Assembly: GCA_003104905.1 (NCBI GenBank)
Contig: PQAS01000055.1
Location: forward strand, 1-64,000
Length of the DNA stretch: 64,000 nt
Origin: Candidatus Methanoperedentaceae archaeon
Lineage (GTDB): Archaea > Halobacteriota > Methanosarcinia > Methanosarcinales > Methanoperedenaceae
Reading direction: 5' to 3'
The notes beneath the pieces were generated by a model. It searched no databases and was not told the DNA's origin. It saw only the letters and a list, made by a program, of their open reading frames with translations. Below, piece after piece: positions 1-8,821 of the stretch. A program made the translations under genes and the position numbers. Numbering within the stretch: the stretch's first letter is position 1; each line of letters begins with the position of its first letter.

Positions 1-64
1 TAGTCTGAGCACAGATACAATGAAGCAGGAAGCCCCAGCCCGATAGAGTGGGGTAGTTCACTCC
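1..64 (+). mobile_element. Right end of an IS200/IS605-type element (cut by window edge)
   Basis: The first bases hold a short C-rich/G-rich hairpin (CCCCA at about 35-39 with TGGGG at about 50-54) followed directly by GTAGTTCAC. This is the usual look of the right end of IS200/IS605 elements, which lie just after the tnpB stop codon and lack terminal inverted repeats. The rest of the element lies before base 1. The exact outer end (about 60-64) is inferred from the GTAGTTCAC motif and not from a target-site comparison. Confidence 0.55.
2..46 (+). CDS. tnpB: C-terminal end of TnpB-like protein (partial)
   Basis: Reading from base 2 gives a short C-terminal peptide ending TMKQEAPAR and a TAG stop at 44-46. 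A tail of the form 'MKQEA(P)' directly before the right-end hairpin is typical of TnpB (OrfB) proteins of the IS200/IS605 group, which are RNA-guided nucleases. Only about 14 residues are in the window, so no domain can be checked and the identification leans on the adjoining element end. Confidence 0.45.
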   Translation, partial: SLSTDTMKQEAPAR

Positions 65-100
65 GGGTGTCAAATCTTTTGGTGAGGAAATTGAAACATG

Positions 101-604
101 TTACTTTAAGGAATACCCTTTTCCTTCGGATTCTGAAAAATAGCTGTCCATGATCATCCCAACTACTGAAAGTACGAATAATATCTTAAGATACAGCAAG
201 TTTATTTCCATTGGACTCATGTACGGCAGACTTGCCATTGCCTGGAGATTTGCCTGGGTGGCCATCAAACCGGCCAGGATCAAAGAGACAAGTACGCCAT
301 TTATGAACCAGTAGCTATTTTTCAAAGACGTTGAGGCTATAATAAGGGGGACTATGATCAAAGCCAGCTTGGCTGCTATGAGACCTGAAAGCCCATAATT
401 CACAAAAATTTGTTGAACTAATGTATTATATTCCGCGCTAATTCCTCTTGCTTCCATCATCATGGAAGCTGTAACCGCATCTCCTATATCAAAAGTTACA
501 AAAACAAAGAAGTAAAGAAGGTGCTGCAAATTCAATTTGCGCACAACATACTTGAAAAAAAGCCTTATGGAATCAAATTCCGATTCATTCCGGTTATCAA
601 TCAT
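101..604 (-). CDS. Small multi-pass membrane protein, unknown function
   Basis: The protein has 167 residues with about four hydrophobic segments after a polar N-terminus; no family could be recognised with confidence. The start is placed at the internal ATG (604) because AAGGTGA lies seven bases upstream of it, while the longer reading from 634 has no such site. A TATA-like AAGTATAATCATA on the minus strand around 645-657 fits a transcript start about 20 bases before this ATG. The next gene upstream is about 470 bases away, so it is probably transcribed alone. An acidic patch close to the C-terminus (around SESEGK) follows the last membrane segment. Confidence 0.6.
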   Translation of the reverse strand: MIDNRNESEFDSIRLFFKYVVRKLNLQHLLYFFVFVTFDIGDAVTASMMMEARGISAEYNTLVQQIFVNYGLSGLIAAKLALIIVPLIIASTSLKNSYWFINGVLVSLILAGLMATQANLQAMASLPYMSPMEINLLYLKILFVLSVVGMIMDSYFSESEGKGYSLK

Positions 605-809
605 TTGTTCACCTTGAAGGAATGAAATCTTCAAATTTTTTCATCATTATGATTATACTTATCATATATACTGTATTATTTTCAGGGCAAATAAAACCAT
701 TATTGAATTAAAATGAGCATGGACAAAGTTAGAATTCAAAGATTTAGAAATAAACAATAAAACAGAATTAGAACCTGCATTTATTTAAAAAACATGCTCA
801 TCAGAAAGT

Positions 810-925
810 CTATATATCAACAATTCATAATACGGGAATAGGCCGTTGCAGAAGTAGTAAGGGATATCACCCCTACCACACTAAACCCAACAGTTTTTTT
901 TCTGCAACGGCTTCATCTTTTTCAT
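810..925 (+). ncRNA. Candidate small structured RNA with its own TATA box
   Basis: A TATA-like CTATATATC lies at 810-818. About 25 bases downstream begins a perfect 12-bp inverted repeat, GCCGTTGCAGAA (842-853) with TTCTGCAACGGC (900-911). Inside it a second hairpin can form: GTAG (854-857) with CTAC (873-876) and GGG (861-863) with CCC (870-872). A T-rich stretch follows at 915-922. There is no reading frame of note. The spacing from TATA box to stem matches archaeal promoters, so the closing stem would sit at the 5' end of the transcript. It has no recognisable C/D or H/ACA boxes. Function unknown. Confidence 0.5.
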
Positions 926-1077
926 GATTAATATTACTTTACCCAAACATTACCCAAACCCATTCAGCTCAAAAAAAAAATCAAAAGGGCTCGACTGAAA
1001 AAAACAAGATGCTTCGGCACATCCTTTTTAAAAAAGTCTCATCGGACAATTAATGTTTTATAATATTTTATCTGAAA

Positions 1078-3147
1078 TTATCTGAACTTCGTCAATAATT
1101 TTTTATAAAAATCAATATCTTCATACTTGCGTGCAAGTCTTTCCACAATAAGTTCAGGCGTACTTCGCGCCAGGTAATTATACCGGGGGTTCCTGTCAAC
1201 TATCAGGTTAAGGTTTTCATCAAGACCTTTTGCTTCAATGCCGTCAACACGAATTTTATGAGTTGTATTCTTTAGTATTGATTCTGCAAGATGGCTCACA
1301 AATATTCCCAGCCCATTATTATCATCCAGTTCTTCAAGTAATCCTGAAATGATCTTTGCGGAAGCTCCAGGTTCTGTGATAGATTCCATCTCATCAGCAA
1401 GAACTATCTTGGTATTTTTATTTGCAACCGCTGAAAAATCCTTAATAGTACTTTCAAATGCCCCGGCATCCATTGTACCTTTTGACTTGCCGAAATAATA
1501 AAATTCTTCAACAAGACCCAATTCGCATGCAATTGCAGGGACGGGAAAACCCATATGAGCAAGTATAACGATCTGGGAGATAAGGTCAAGTGTTGATGTT
1601 TTTCCCCCCGAATTCACACCGCTCAACAGAATCACACGGGCATCTTTGAGTTTTCCGGCACTCGAATTCATACTTGATCTCCCGACCGCATAATCTATCT
1701 CGACCGCATTTGTTAGAAAAAGGTTGGATCCTCCTTTTATTCCAATCCCCATCTCATTGTGGAGAAGAGGCATATTAAGTGCAAATTTCTTTGAAAAACA
1801 GGCGATCGTATATCCAATATCAAAATCCAGGACATCACGAACAAGACCGGATGCAGTCTCCTTTAAGTTTGAAAGAGAGCGGGCGTTATCCCTTAAAAGC
1901 CCTATCTTTCTTGACGCGACAATGCGAAGCAGGTGATTCTTTAATCCTTCGACCCCGCGTATGTTTACTTTGATGGGGTACGATACTTCCTCACCGAAGA
2001 AATTATTAACATACTGTGACTCTGCCGGATCCAGGCCCAGTTCTTCCACTATTCCTCTTATAGCATTAGCCGTTACTGTATTATATTTCTCCCTGATTTC
2101 CTTCTCAAGCAGCCGATTAATACTTCCATCCATCACATTTAGCAGGTCAAAACCCCTTACGGTTACGGAACTTTTTTCGATAAGAGCCCCAAATTCATTA
2201 TTTACCTGCACTTGCGAATTCGTTACTGCATTGCCAAGCCTGTCTATAATGGATTTGCACCTATCGATTTGCGTATCAAGCCCGCCAATTATCTCTTCCT
2301 CACCGGAAAGTCTCATCAAACCTGAAGACAGACGTTCGATATCCTCCGGCCTTATCTTTTCACAAAAACCGGGAGCATGTTCCCTGACTATGTTAAATAT
2401 CCTGATAGCGCATTTGATAGACTCAAGGTTTTTAGTAAAAAATGCCAGTTCTTTTTCAGGAGCTACCTGCCAGGTCTCAGCCTTCTTGATATCAAGGAAA
2501 TCAACATCTATATCCTCCGGGAAATCAAGGCCTGCAAGATGAGTGTCCAGTATAATAAATGAATAACCCCGGGCTACATCCGCTATTTCCCTTGCATCAT
2601 AAACAAGCTGGACTGATACCGGAAATTTTTTGGCGATCTCAAATTCTTGCGCATTTGTGGCAATGATGACCCTATCCCTTATCACAGGAATATTATAATT
2701 CGTCTTCAGGGGTTTTATTCTTGATAAAAGACTATAAATTTCTTCTTCATCCAGTTTATCCGCAATTTCGATAATATCAAGTATATCTTTTTGATTCTGA
2801 ATTATTTTGTCTTTTTTTCTTGAAGGATAAGGGAAATACAAGCTCAGTTTGCTCCTGGCATGATCCGTATGGGCAAAACCTTTGATAAGTTCCATGAGCC
2901 GATCGTAAAACTCAAAAGCCTCGTTTGTTTTTAGAAAATCCCGGACACCTGCACCTTCATTTATCGCAATAGCCTCAAGCACAAGGGAGATCGCCGATCT
3001 ATCGGTCATTCCCTCGATCTCGCTAATGCCTGCAATATCCCGGTTCATTATGGCGTCAATTGCCTGTTTTTCAGAGCCGAAATGCTCAACAAGGCGGCAC
3101 GCAGTTTTTTCACCGATCCGGGGAATGGATTTCAGGGTTGTAATCAT
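1078..3147 (-). CDS. MutS-family ATPase with N-terminal helix-hairpin-helix
   Basis: This 689-residue protein starts with a helix-hairpin-helix segment (residues about 3-60, IPRIGEKTACRLVEHFG), has a long middle of MutS core/lever type, and ends with an ABC-type ATPase: Walker A GVNSGGKTST near 511-520 and Walker B IVLADEME near 577. This architecture belongs to archaeal MutS-related proteins, not to classic MutS1, since the mismatch-recognition domain is missing. The family is thought to act on DNA structures; the exact substrate is unknown. The gene has no partner in an operon. There is no Smr nuclease domain at the C-terminus, unlike most MutS2. Confidence 0.8.
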   Translation of the reverse strand: MITTLKSIPRIGEKTACRLVEHFGSEKQAIDAIMNRDIAGISEIEGMTDRSAISLVLEAIAINEGAGVRDFLKTNEAFEFYDRLMELIKGFAHTDHARSKLSLYFPYPSRKKDKIIQNQKDILDIIEIADKLDEEEIYSLLSRIKPLKTNYNIPVIRDRVIIATNAQEFEIAKKFPVSVQLVYDAREIADVARGYSFIILDTHLAGLDFPEDIDVDFLDIKKAETWQVAPEKELAFFTKNLESIKCAIRIFNIVREHAPGFCEKIRPEDIERLSSGLMRLSGEEEIIGGLDTQIDRCKSIIDRLGNAVTNSQVQVNNEFGALIEKSSVTVRGFDLLNVMDGSINRLLEKEIREKYNTVTANAIRGIVEELGLDPAESQYVNNFFGEEVSYPIKVNIRGVEGLKNHLLRIVASRKIGLLRDNARSLSNLKETASGLVRDVLDFDIGYTIACFSKKFALNMPLLHNEMGIGIKGGSNLFLTNAVEIDYAVGRSSMNSSAGKLKDARVILLSGVNSGGKTSTLDLISQIVILAHMGFPVPAIACELGLVEEFYYFGKSKGTMDAGAFESTIKDFSAVANKNTKIVLADEMESITEPGASAKIISGLLEELDDNNGLGIFVSHLAESILKNTTHKIRVDGIEAKGLDENLNLIVDRNPRYNYLARSTPELIVERLARKYEDIDFYKKLLTKFR

Positions 3148-3369
3148 TGGAATTTCAGGTTGTATTCTATAGTTGTCTTGTTATATTAGCATATAGCGGA
3201 TTAAATGACATGACTGGAAAAAAAGCCATCTGGATAAATAGTTTTTGGGTGGATTTTATTCTAAACAAAAGAATATAGACCTTGAATAACAACTATTACA
3301 TTTTTCACAATAACATAACAAAAGTTTTTTATTCTGGTAAAATATCATTTGTATAAAGGTGGTTAAATC

Positions 3370-4518
3370 ATGCAAAGATGGTTGATTTTTGGAATGCTGG
3401 CGATTGTAATTATCGGTGGATGCGTAAGTAAAGACGAAGGAACGAATACGACCGTCGAAGATATTAAGATCGGGGTATTGATTACCCAAACCGGCGGCCT
3501 CGGACCTATTGGTGAAGGAATGGCAAATGGTGCGAAACTTGCTGCCATGGAAATAAACAAACAGGGCATTAATGGAAAGAAAGTCAAACTTATCATAGAA
3601 GATACGGGAACGAATCCTGCAAAAGCTGCAGAAGCAGCAAAAAAACTCATTGAAGTCGATAAGGTGCAGGTAATAATAGGGGGTGTGTCAAGTTCAGAAA
3701 CGCTTGCTGTAGCTCCTTTGGCCAATAGTTCAAAAGTTGTTTTGATTTCCCCATCATCGACAGCTCCATCAGTCAGCGATGCTGGAGAATATGTTTTCAG
3801 GGTCATTGGCAGCGATAACCTGCAGGGTGATGCAATAGCTCAGCTTGCCATGGCAAAGAACTTTACCAGAGCGGCTACACTTGTCGAAAATAATGATTAT
3901 GGCATCGGTCTTGAAAACGTGTTCAAAGCAAAATTTAAAGGGACTGTTGTGAGCAGCATCAAATATGAGAAAGGTAAGGCTGATTACAGGACAGAGCTTG
4001 ATACCGTTAAAAAGGCAAATCCTGATGTAATAATCTATGTTGGCTATCCCGCTGATGCCTCTACGATACTTCAGCAAACAAAACAACTTGGTTTAAAGAC
4101 AAAATGGATAGCGGCAGAAGGTATAGCTGATCCTGTGATGTTTGATAACAAGGATGTAGCTTCACAGATGGAAGGCATGTACCTGACTCGCCCATCGAGC
4201 CCCGAAGGGAATTTGGAATACCAGAATTTCCGAACGCTTTATAAAGAAGCCTTTGGAAAAGATCCCGGAATATATTCTGATACGGAGTTCGATGCCACCA
4301 CGCTCGCGGCACAGGCGATAAAAGAAGCTGGAAACGATGGTGAAAAAATAAAAAATGCCCTGCCTGGAGTAAGCAGAAGTTATAAAGCTATAACAGGAAA
4401 CAAAACTTTCGATGAGAACGGTGATGTCCCGCAGGACTACACGGTACTTGAAGTCAGTAATAAAACAATGGTCGCTATCGGGAACTGGAGCCTTGCTTCA
4501 GGCATAAAGTTCCAGTGA
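3370..4518 (+). CDS. livK: Branched-chain amino-acid ABC transporter, substrate-binding lipoprotein
   Basis: The protein (382 residues) begins with a lipoprotein signal: a hydrophobic stretch ending IIGGC with the modified Cys at residue 18. A periplasmic-binding-protein type I fold of the LivK/Peripla_BP_6 family follows (KIGVLITQTGGLGPIGEGM near the start, SPSSTAP, DYGIG). It would capture a small ligand, probably a branched-chain amino acid, at the outer face of the membrane. AAAGGTGGT lies six bases before the ATG. Its gene converges on livF across 26 bases, so it is transcribed separately from the permease/ATPase operon it presumably serves. Confidence 0.88.
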   Translation: MQRWLIFGMLAIVIIGGCVSKDEGTNTTVEDIKIGVLITQTGGLGPIGEGMANGAKLAAMEINKQGINGKKVKLIIEDTGTNPAKAAEAAKKLIEVDKVQVIIGGVSSSETLAVAPLANSSKVVLISPSSTAPSVSDAGEYVFRVIGSDNLQGDAIAQLAMAKNFTRAATLVENNDYGIGLENVFKAKFKGTVVSSIKYEKGKADYRTELDTVKKANPDVIIYVGYPADASTILQQTKQLGLKTKWIAAEGIADPVMFDNKDVASQMEGMYLTRPSSPEGNLEYQNFRTLYKEAFGKDPGIYSDTEFDATTLAAQAIKEAGNDGEKIKNALPGVSRSYKAITGNKTFDENGDVPQDYTVLEVSNKTMVAIGNWSLASGIKFQ

Positions 4519-4544
4519 CCTTTCTTTTTTTCAACGTATGAGCC

Positions 4545-5252
4545 TTACGGTTCACATGCATCTTTCTTCCCGAGGTACAGCCGCCCTATCTCCTTATGGT
4601 CAAGTATTTCATCAGCCTTCCCTTCGAATACTTTTCTTCCCATGACCATGATATAACCCCTGTCAGCGATGGAAAGGGCACTTTTTACATTCTGCTCAAC
4701 CAGGATAACTGATGATCTTGTTTTCCCGATTTCTTTTATTTTTTCCATGAGCATTCCAACCATCTTTGGCGCCAGACCCGCGGAAGGCTCATCCAGCAAG
4801 ATAAGCCCGGGTCGTGTCATCAATGCGCGTGCCATGGCAAGCATCTGCCTCTCTCCGCCACTCAGGCTTCTGGCTTTTTCTTTTTTCTTATCATGCAGGA
4901 TTGGGAAAAAATCGAATATCTCACTAAAATCAGGTTTTTTTTCCAGATATCCTCCCATTTCGATATTCTCCATCACGCTCAGATTTGGAAAAACATTATC
5001 TATCTGCGGAACAAAACCCATTCCTTTCCCGACAAGGTCAAAAGGCCTGGATCCTGTAATATCTTCTCCTTTGAAAATCATCTTCCCTGAATATGGTTTT
5101 ATCAGCCCGAATATGGTTTTCAAAAGAGTGCTTTTCCCGCAACCGTTCGGTCCTATGATGACTACGATCTCACCCTGCGATATATTGATGCTAATATCGT
5201 TTACCACGTTCATCTGCCCATACCCCGAAGATAGACTTTCAACCGTGAGCAA
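4545..5252 (-). CDS. livF: Branched-chain amino-acid ABC transporter ATPase LivF
   Basis: This is the second ATPase of a Liv importer: Walker A GPNGCGKST at residues 34-42, signature LSGGERQ, and LLDEPSAGL as Walker B. I place the start at a TTG (5252-5250), two bases after the livG stop, because GGAGGA overlaps the end of livG at the right distance and the resulting 235 residues match the family length. Upstream ATGs (5273, 5315) would add an unconserved tail and lack a ribosome site. It is the last gene of livHMGF and powers uptake together with LivG. Confidence 0.88.
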   Translation of the reverse strand: MLTVESLSSGYGQMNVVNDISINISQGEIVVIIGPNGCGKSTLLKTIFGLIKPYSGKMIFKGEDITGSRPFDLVGKGMGFVPQIDNVFPNLSVMENIEMGGYLEKKPDFSEIFDFFPILHDKKKEKARSLSGGERQMLAMARALMTRPGLILLDEPSAGLAPKMVGMLMEKIKEIGKTRSSVILVEQNVKSALSIADRGYIMVMGRKVFEGKADEILDHKEIGRLYLGKKDACEP

Positions 5253-5253
5253 T

Positions 5254-6000
5254 TTATCCTCCCAGATATACATCAATGACGCTTTTGTTGCACTGTATCT
5301 CTTGTGGTGTTCCAAAAGCTGTGATCTTCCCCTTATTCATGACATATATTTCATCGCAGAAATTCATCAGTATGTCTATATTATGCTCTATAACAAGAAA
5401 AGTAGTACTTTTTTTTTCCAGTTCTATCTTTTCAAATATCTTATTCGCTAGTGTTGGATTTATTCCCGCAACCGGTTCGTCAAACAATACAAATCCCGGT
5501 TGTGTCATTTGTACCATCCCGAAGCTCAATAGCTTCTGCTGCCCTCCTGATAGGCTGCTGGCATATTCGTTACCCAGGTGCCCTATATCAAGCGCTTCCA
5601 GGATATTCCGGGCTCTTTCGATATCTGCATTTTGTTTCTTAGATACTTCCCCGGGATTCAGGAACAGCTTCAATATTCCAGTGTCATGCGTTTTTGAGGC
5701 CAGTAACATGCATTCAAGAACGGTCATGTGCCTGAAAACTCTTGTGAGCTGGAATGTCCTGCAAATACCTAACCGGGCTATCTGATGAGGTTTCATCGAA
5801 GAGATATCCATGCCTTTGAATTCAATACTTCCGCTCTCAGGCTGAATAAAACCCGATATCACATTAATTAGAGTGGTTTTTCCCGAACCATTAGGACCTA
5901 TAAGCCCGACTATTGTATTTTTTTTTATATCAAGGGACACGCCATCCAGCGCTATTAGTCCCCCGAAACTCTTTTTGATATCCTTTACCCTGAGGATCAT
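5254..6000 (-). CDS. livG: Branched-chain amino-acid ABC transporter ATPase LivG
   Basis: The 248 residues hold Walker A GPNGSGKTT at 35-43, signature SLSGGQQK and Walker B FVLFDEPVAG, with the extra insertion (GICRTFQ region and following loop) typical of LivG compared with LivF. It sits between livM, with a four-base ATGA overlap, and livF, two bases downstream. With LivF it forms the cytoplasmic ATPase pair of the importer. Confidence 0.9.
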   Translation of the reverse strand: MILRVKDIKKSFGGLIALDGVSLDIKKNTIVGLIGPNGSGKTTLINVISGFIQPESGSIEFKGMDISSMKPHQIARLGICRTFQLTRVFRHMTVLECMLLASKTHDTGILKLFLNPGEVSKKQNADIERARNILEALDIGHLGNEYASSLSGGQQKLLSFGMVQMTQPGFVLFDEPVAGINPTLANKIFEKIELEKKSTTFLVIEHNIDILMNFCDEIYVMNKGKITAFGTPQEIQCNKSVIDVYLGG

Positions 6001-6881
6001 AAGATCCTCTTTCTTTCTTTGATGATGCCTTCAGGTTTGTACAGAATGAATAATATCAATAAAATCCCGATTATGATTATTCTCAGATTTGAAGGCTCAA
6101 TGCCAAGATCTGCAAAGTCCTTAATAAATCGCGTTCCCCGTTCAAGAAATTGTATCAAGAAAGCCCCTGCGATAACACCCAGGTTATTCGCGCTTCCACC
6201 GATGACCATCATTGTCCATACAGAGAATGTCAGTGAAGGAAAAAACATGTCAGGACTTATGAACGCAATATAATGCGCAAAAAGTGCGCCCGATATACCT
6301 GCCATTGCCGAGCCAATTATAAAGACCTTCACTTTGAACCGGAATGTATCCTCGCCAAATGCAAAGACGGCATCTTCGTCGTCCCTTATTGCTTTAAGTG
6401 TAATCCCAAAGGGTGAATTCATGATCTTTTCTGAAAAAGCATAACAGATAATCAGGAAGACAAATACCATCACAGTATAAAAAACCAGGTAATTATTATC
6501 CAAAACAGAAAATAACGGCTGCGGTATACCACGTAATCCCATAGGTCCGTTTGTAAGCCACTGCTCGTTCAGGAAAAAAAGCCTCAATATCTCACCGAAT
6601 GAAAGTGTAACGATAGCAAGGTAATCAGCCCTGAGACGAAGCGCAGGGAGCGCCACAAGAAAACCAAACATGGCAGAAAGAAGGATCCCCACAACCAGTC
6701 CTGCGAGAAATGGCGCTCCAGCAATTGAAAGAAGAGCGGATGCGTATGCTCCTATGGCAAAAAAAGCTACCTTTCCGAAATTCATTAACCTTGTATATCC
6801 GGCTTCAAGGTTCAGGCTGATGGCCAGGATACCATAAATCCCGATATAGATCAAAGTATCAAGAATATAATCCTGAAACAT
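5997..6881 (-). CDS. livM: Branched-chain amino-acid ABC transporter permease LivM
   Basis: This is an integral membrane protein of 294 residues with eight or so hydrophobic segments and the BPD_transp_2 family signature (LSFGEILRLFF..., then GSAMAGISGALFAHY in the second half). LivM pairs with LivH to form the channel. The gene overlaps livG by four bases and abuts livH by one base, so translation of livHMGF is probably coupled. Confidence 0.9.
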   Translation of the reverse strand: MFQDYILDTLIYIGIYGILAISLNLEAGYTRLMNFGKVAFFAIGAYASALLSIAGAPFLAGLVVGILLSAMFGFLVALPALRLRADYLAIVTLSFGEILRLFFLNEQWLTNGPMGLRGIPQPLFSVLDNNYLVFYTVMVFVFLIICYAFSEKIMNSPFGITLKAIRDDEDAVFAFGEDTFRFKVKVFIIGSAMAGISGALFAHYIAFISPDMFFPSLTFSVWTMMVIGGSANNLGVIAGAFLIQFLERGTRFIKDFADLGIEPSNLRIIIIGILLILFILYKPEGIIKERKRIL

Positions 6882-7765
6882 CAGGTTTCCTCCTTCGTTC
6901 CCATTATGCCTGAAGGGCGAAGTATCAGGACAAGTATGAGAATAATAAAAGCTATTGCCGGCCTGTAACCGGTCGATATTGAAAGTTCTGATAATACCGC
7001 AACGCCGATGTTTTCAGAAAAACCAAGAACGTATGCTGCGATGATAGCACCGTAGAAACTCCCTATTCCACCAAGAATTACCACAGCAAAGGCAGGAAGC
7101 AATATCTCCCAACCAAGGAGGGGTACAAGCCGGGTATCTGCTCCCCGGAACACACCCGCGATCCCTGCCAGGCCCCCCCCGATGAACCAGACCCAGAGGA
7201 GGATATTTTCCGTATCGATACCGCATGCCATTGCCAGTTGCGGATTATCAGATATTGCCCTCATGGCTTTCCCGGTCCGGGTTTTCATGAACAGGAAATG
7301 AAGCAGAAAAATAAGGAGGGTTGAACTTATCAGGATGAAAATTTGAAGCCCGGTAATAGACCCGCCAAGGAAATCGTAAGTGGTATCCTGGAATTCATAC
7401 CACCTTAATTGAGGCCCCCATGATTCCTGTATTATTTGCCTGACCAGAAGCCCTATGCCAATTGAAGCTATCATCATGGATATGACATCAGACCCTTTGC
7501 TCCTTAATTTTTTGAAGACAAGTCTGTCAGTAATTATTCCCAGGATACCTGTTAATAAAAACGCGATAATAAGTCCGTAGACGAGATCCATCCCAAGAGA
7601 TACATTTATAATATAAGCCATATAAGCTCCGAATGTCACAAGTTCAGCATGCATGAAATTGGCAAACTTCAAAACTTTATATATCATTGTAAGACCGATA
7701 GCTATGAGCACATAGATACTGCCTGTTACCATGCTGTTTATAATGATCTGTGAGGAGAAGGGCAT
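6881..7765 (-). CDS. livH: Branched-chain amino-acid ABC transporter permease LivH
   Basis: The first gene of the livHMGF operon encodes 294 residues of a LivH-type permease: AIGLTMIYKVLKFANFMHAE near the N-terminus (the conserved 'N(F/L)AHGE'-like region) and GGGLAGIAGVFRG in the central part. It would form one half of the transmembrane pathway with LivM. The operon promoter should lie in 7766-7900, between this gene and the divergent membrane-protein gene. Confidence 0.9.
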   Translation of the reverse strand: MPFSSQIIINSMVTGSIYVLIAIGLTMIYKVLKFANFMHAELVTFGAYMAYIINVSLGMDLVYGLIIAFLLTGILGIITDRLVFKKLRSKGSDVISMMIASIGIGLLVRQIIQESWGPQLRWYEFQDTTYDFLGGSITGLQIFILISSTLLIFLLHFLFMKTRTGKAMRAISDNPQLAMACGIDTENILLWVWFIGGGLAGIAGVFRGADTRLVPLLGWEILLPAFAVVILGGIGSFYGAIIAAYVLGFSENIGVAVLSELSISTGYRPAIAFIILILVLILRPSGIMGTKEET

Positions 7766-7920
7766 AGTTAGTACTTTAAGATATTACACCAGAAATACAA
7801 TTAATGCTGATATCTTTCATAATCACCCGATGAATCTTAATGTTATTCGAAGTGATAAGTTTTTTCAAGAGAGGGGGGAAAAGTAGATACACTAAAATAG
7901 ATTGTTAAAGATCAATTCTG

Positions 7921-8772
7921 GTGCAAATTGTGTTCTCTTTAAAATATCCCGTCTATTTCATATCCGGCAGTATTCTTATCGCTTCTATCACAATAATTGC
8001 CGAAAAAAAGTCCCCAAAAATTGCAGGCATCCTGATGTCCCTTCCTGTTATCACTTTTTTATCTTTGCTGTTCATCGCTGTATCACAGGGAGTAAATTTT
8101 TCAAGTAAAGCAGCCCTCTGGAACCCTATGGGAGCAATAGCGGACCTGGTTTATATGGGTTTATTCGCAGCCGGAATAAAAATTCCCGGATACCTTGAAC
8201 AAGGAAAACAAGAAGTCGCATACATCTGCAAAAATGATAATTTCAACAAGGTCAAAGAGATATTTTTTGGGCTTCTCATAGGATTTGCGGGATATTTCGT
8301 AACTATTATAGTCCTGAGCAAATTACCTGTTGACAATGGCTGGATCTCCCTTATTTACCTCTGGATAGCATCTGTATTTTTTTTCCTGGTCTTTAAAAGG
8401 CTTGGAGAGATAAAGATCGAAAAGAAACAGATCATCTCATCAAATGATATTGTTTTGAGGGGTCTATTTGGAGGTGCCGTAGTCGCAGGAGTAGTGATCC
8501 TGGCGGATTCCACAGGATACATCTGGGGAGGATTATTTTCATCATTTCCAGGCACCATTACCCCCGTGCTTGTCCTTCTTCATTTAAAGAACGGGAAGGA
8601 AATGAGCCACAGCATCATAAAAAGTTCACCAATAGGCTTAAGCGCCACAGGGCTTTATTCCTGTATGGTCTGGCTTTTGTATCCTTTATATGGAATTTTT
8701 GTGGGAACAGCAGCATCATATCTTGCGGTGATAGGATTTCTATTTATAATTAAAAGAACGTTAGATTTTTAA
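7921..8772 (+). CDS. Multi-pass membrane protein, DUF3147-like
   Basis: This 283-residue protein has about eight hydrophobic segments and short loops. It resembles DUF3147/GlpM-type membrane proteins by its repeated pattern of 'AGILMSLP(V)ITFLSL' and 'GGLFSSFPGTITPVLV' segments, which look like two related halves. The start is a GTG (7921) without a clear ribosome site; a second GTG nine bases later is equally possible. It is divergent from livH. Function unknown; the family name is tentative. Confidence 0.6.
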   Translation: MQIVFSLKYPVYFISGSILIASITIIAEKKSPKIAGILMSLPVITFLSLLFIAVSQGVNFSSKAALWNPMGAIADLVYMGLFAAGIKIPGYLEQGKQEVAYICKNDNFNKVKEIFFGLLIGFAGYFVTIIVLSKLPVDNGWISLIYLWIASVFFFLVFKRLGEIKIEKKQIISSNDIVLRGLFGGAVVAGVVILADSTGYIWGGLFSSFPGTITPVLVLLHLKNGKEMSHSIIKSSPIGLSATGLYSCMVWLLYPLYGIFVGTAASYLAVIGFLFIIKRTLDF

Positions 8773-8821
8773 TATCCTGAAACGTTTAAAGAAGAAAAAA
8801 TCTGCAAAAGAGGGAATTTTT

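Noticed and set aside
1961-2542. 193-codon frame on the + strand inside the MutS-family gene
   Set aside because: It is antisense to a clearly conserved ATPase, serine-rich, without ribosome site or family match.
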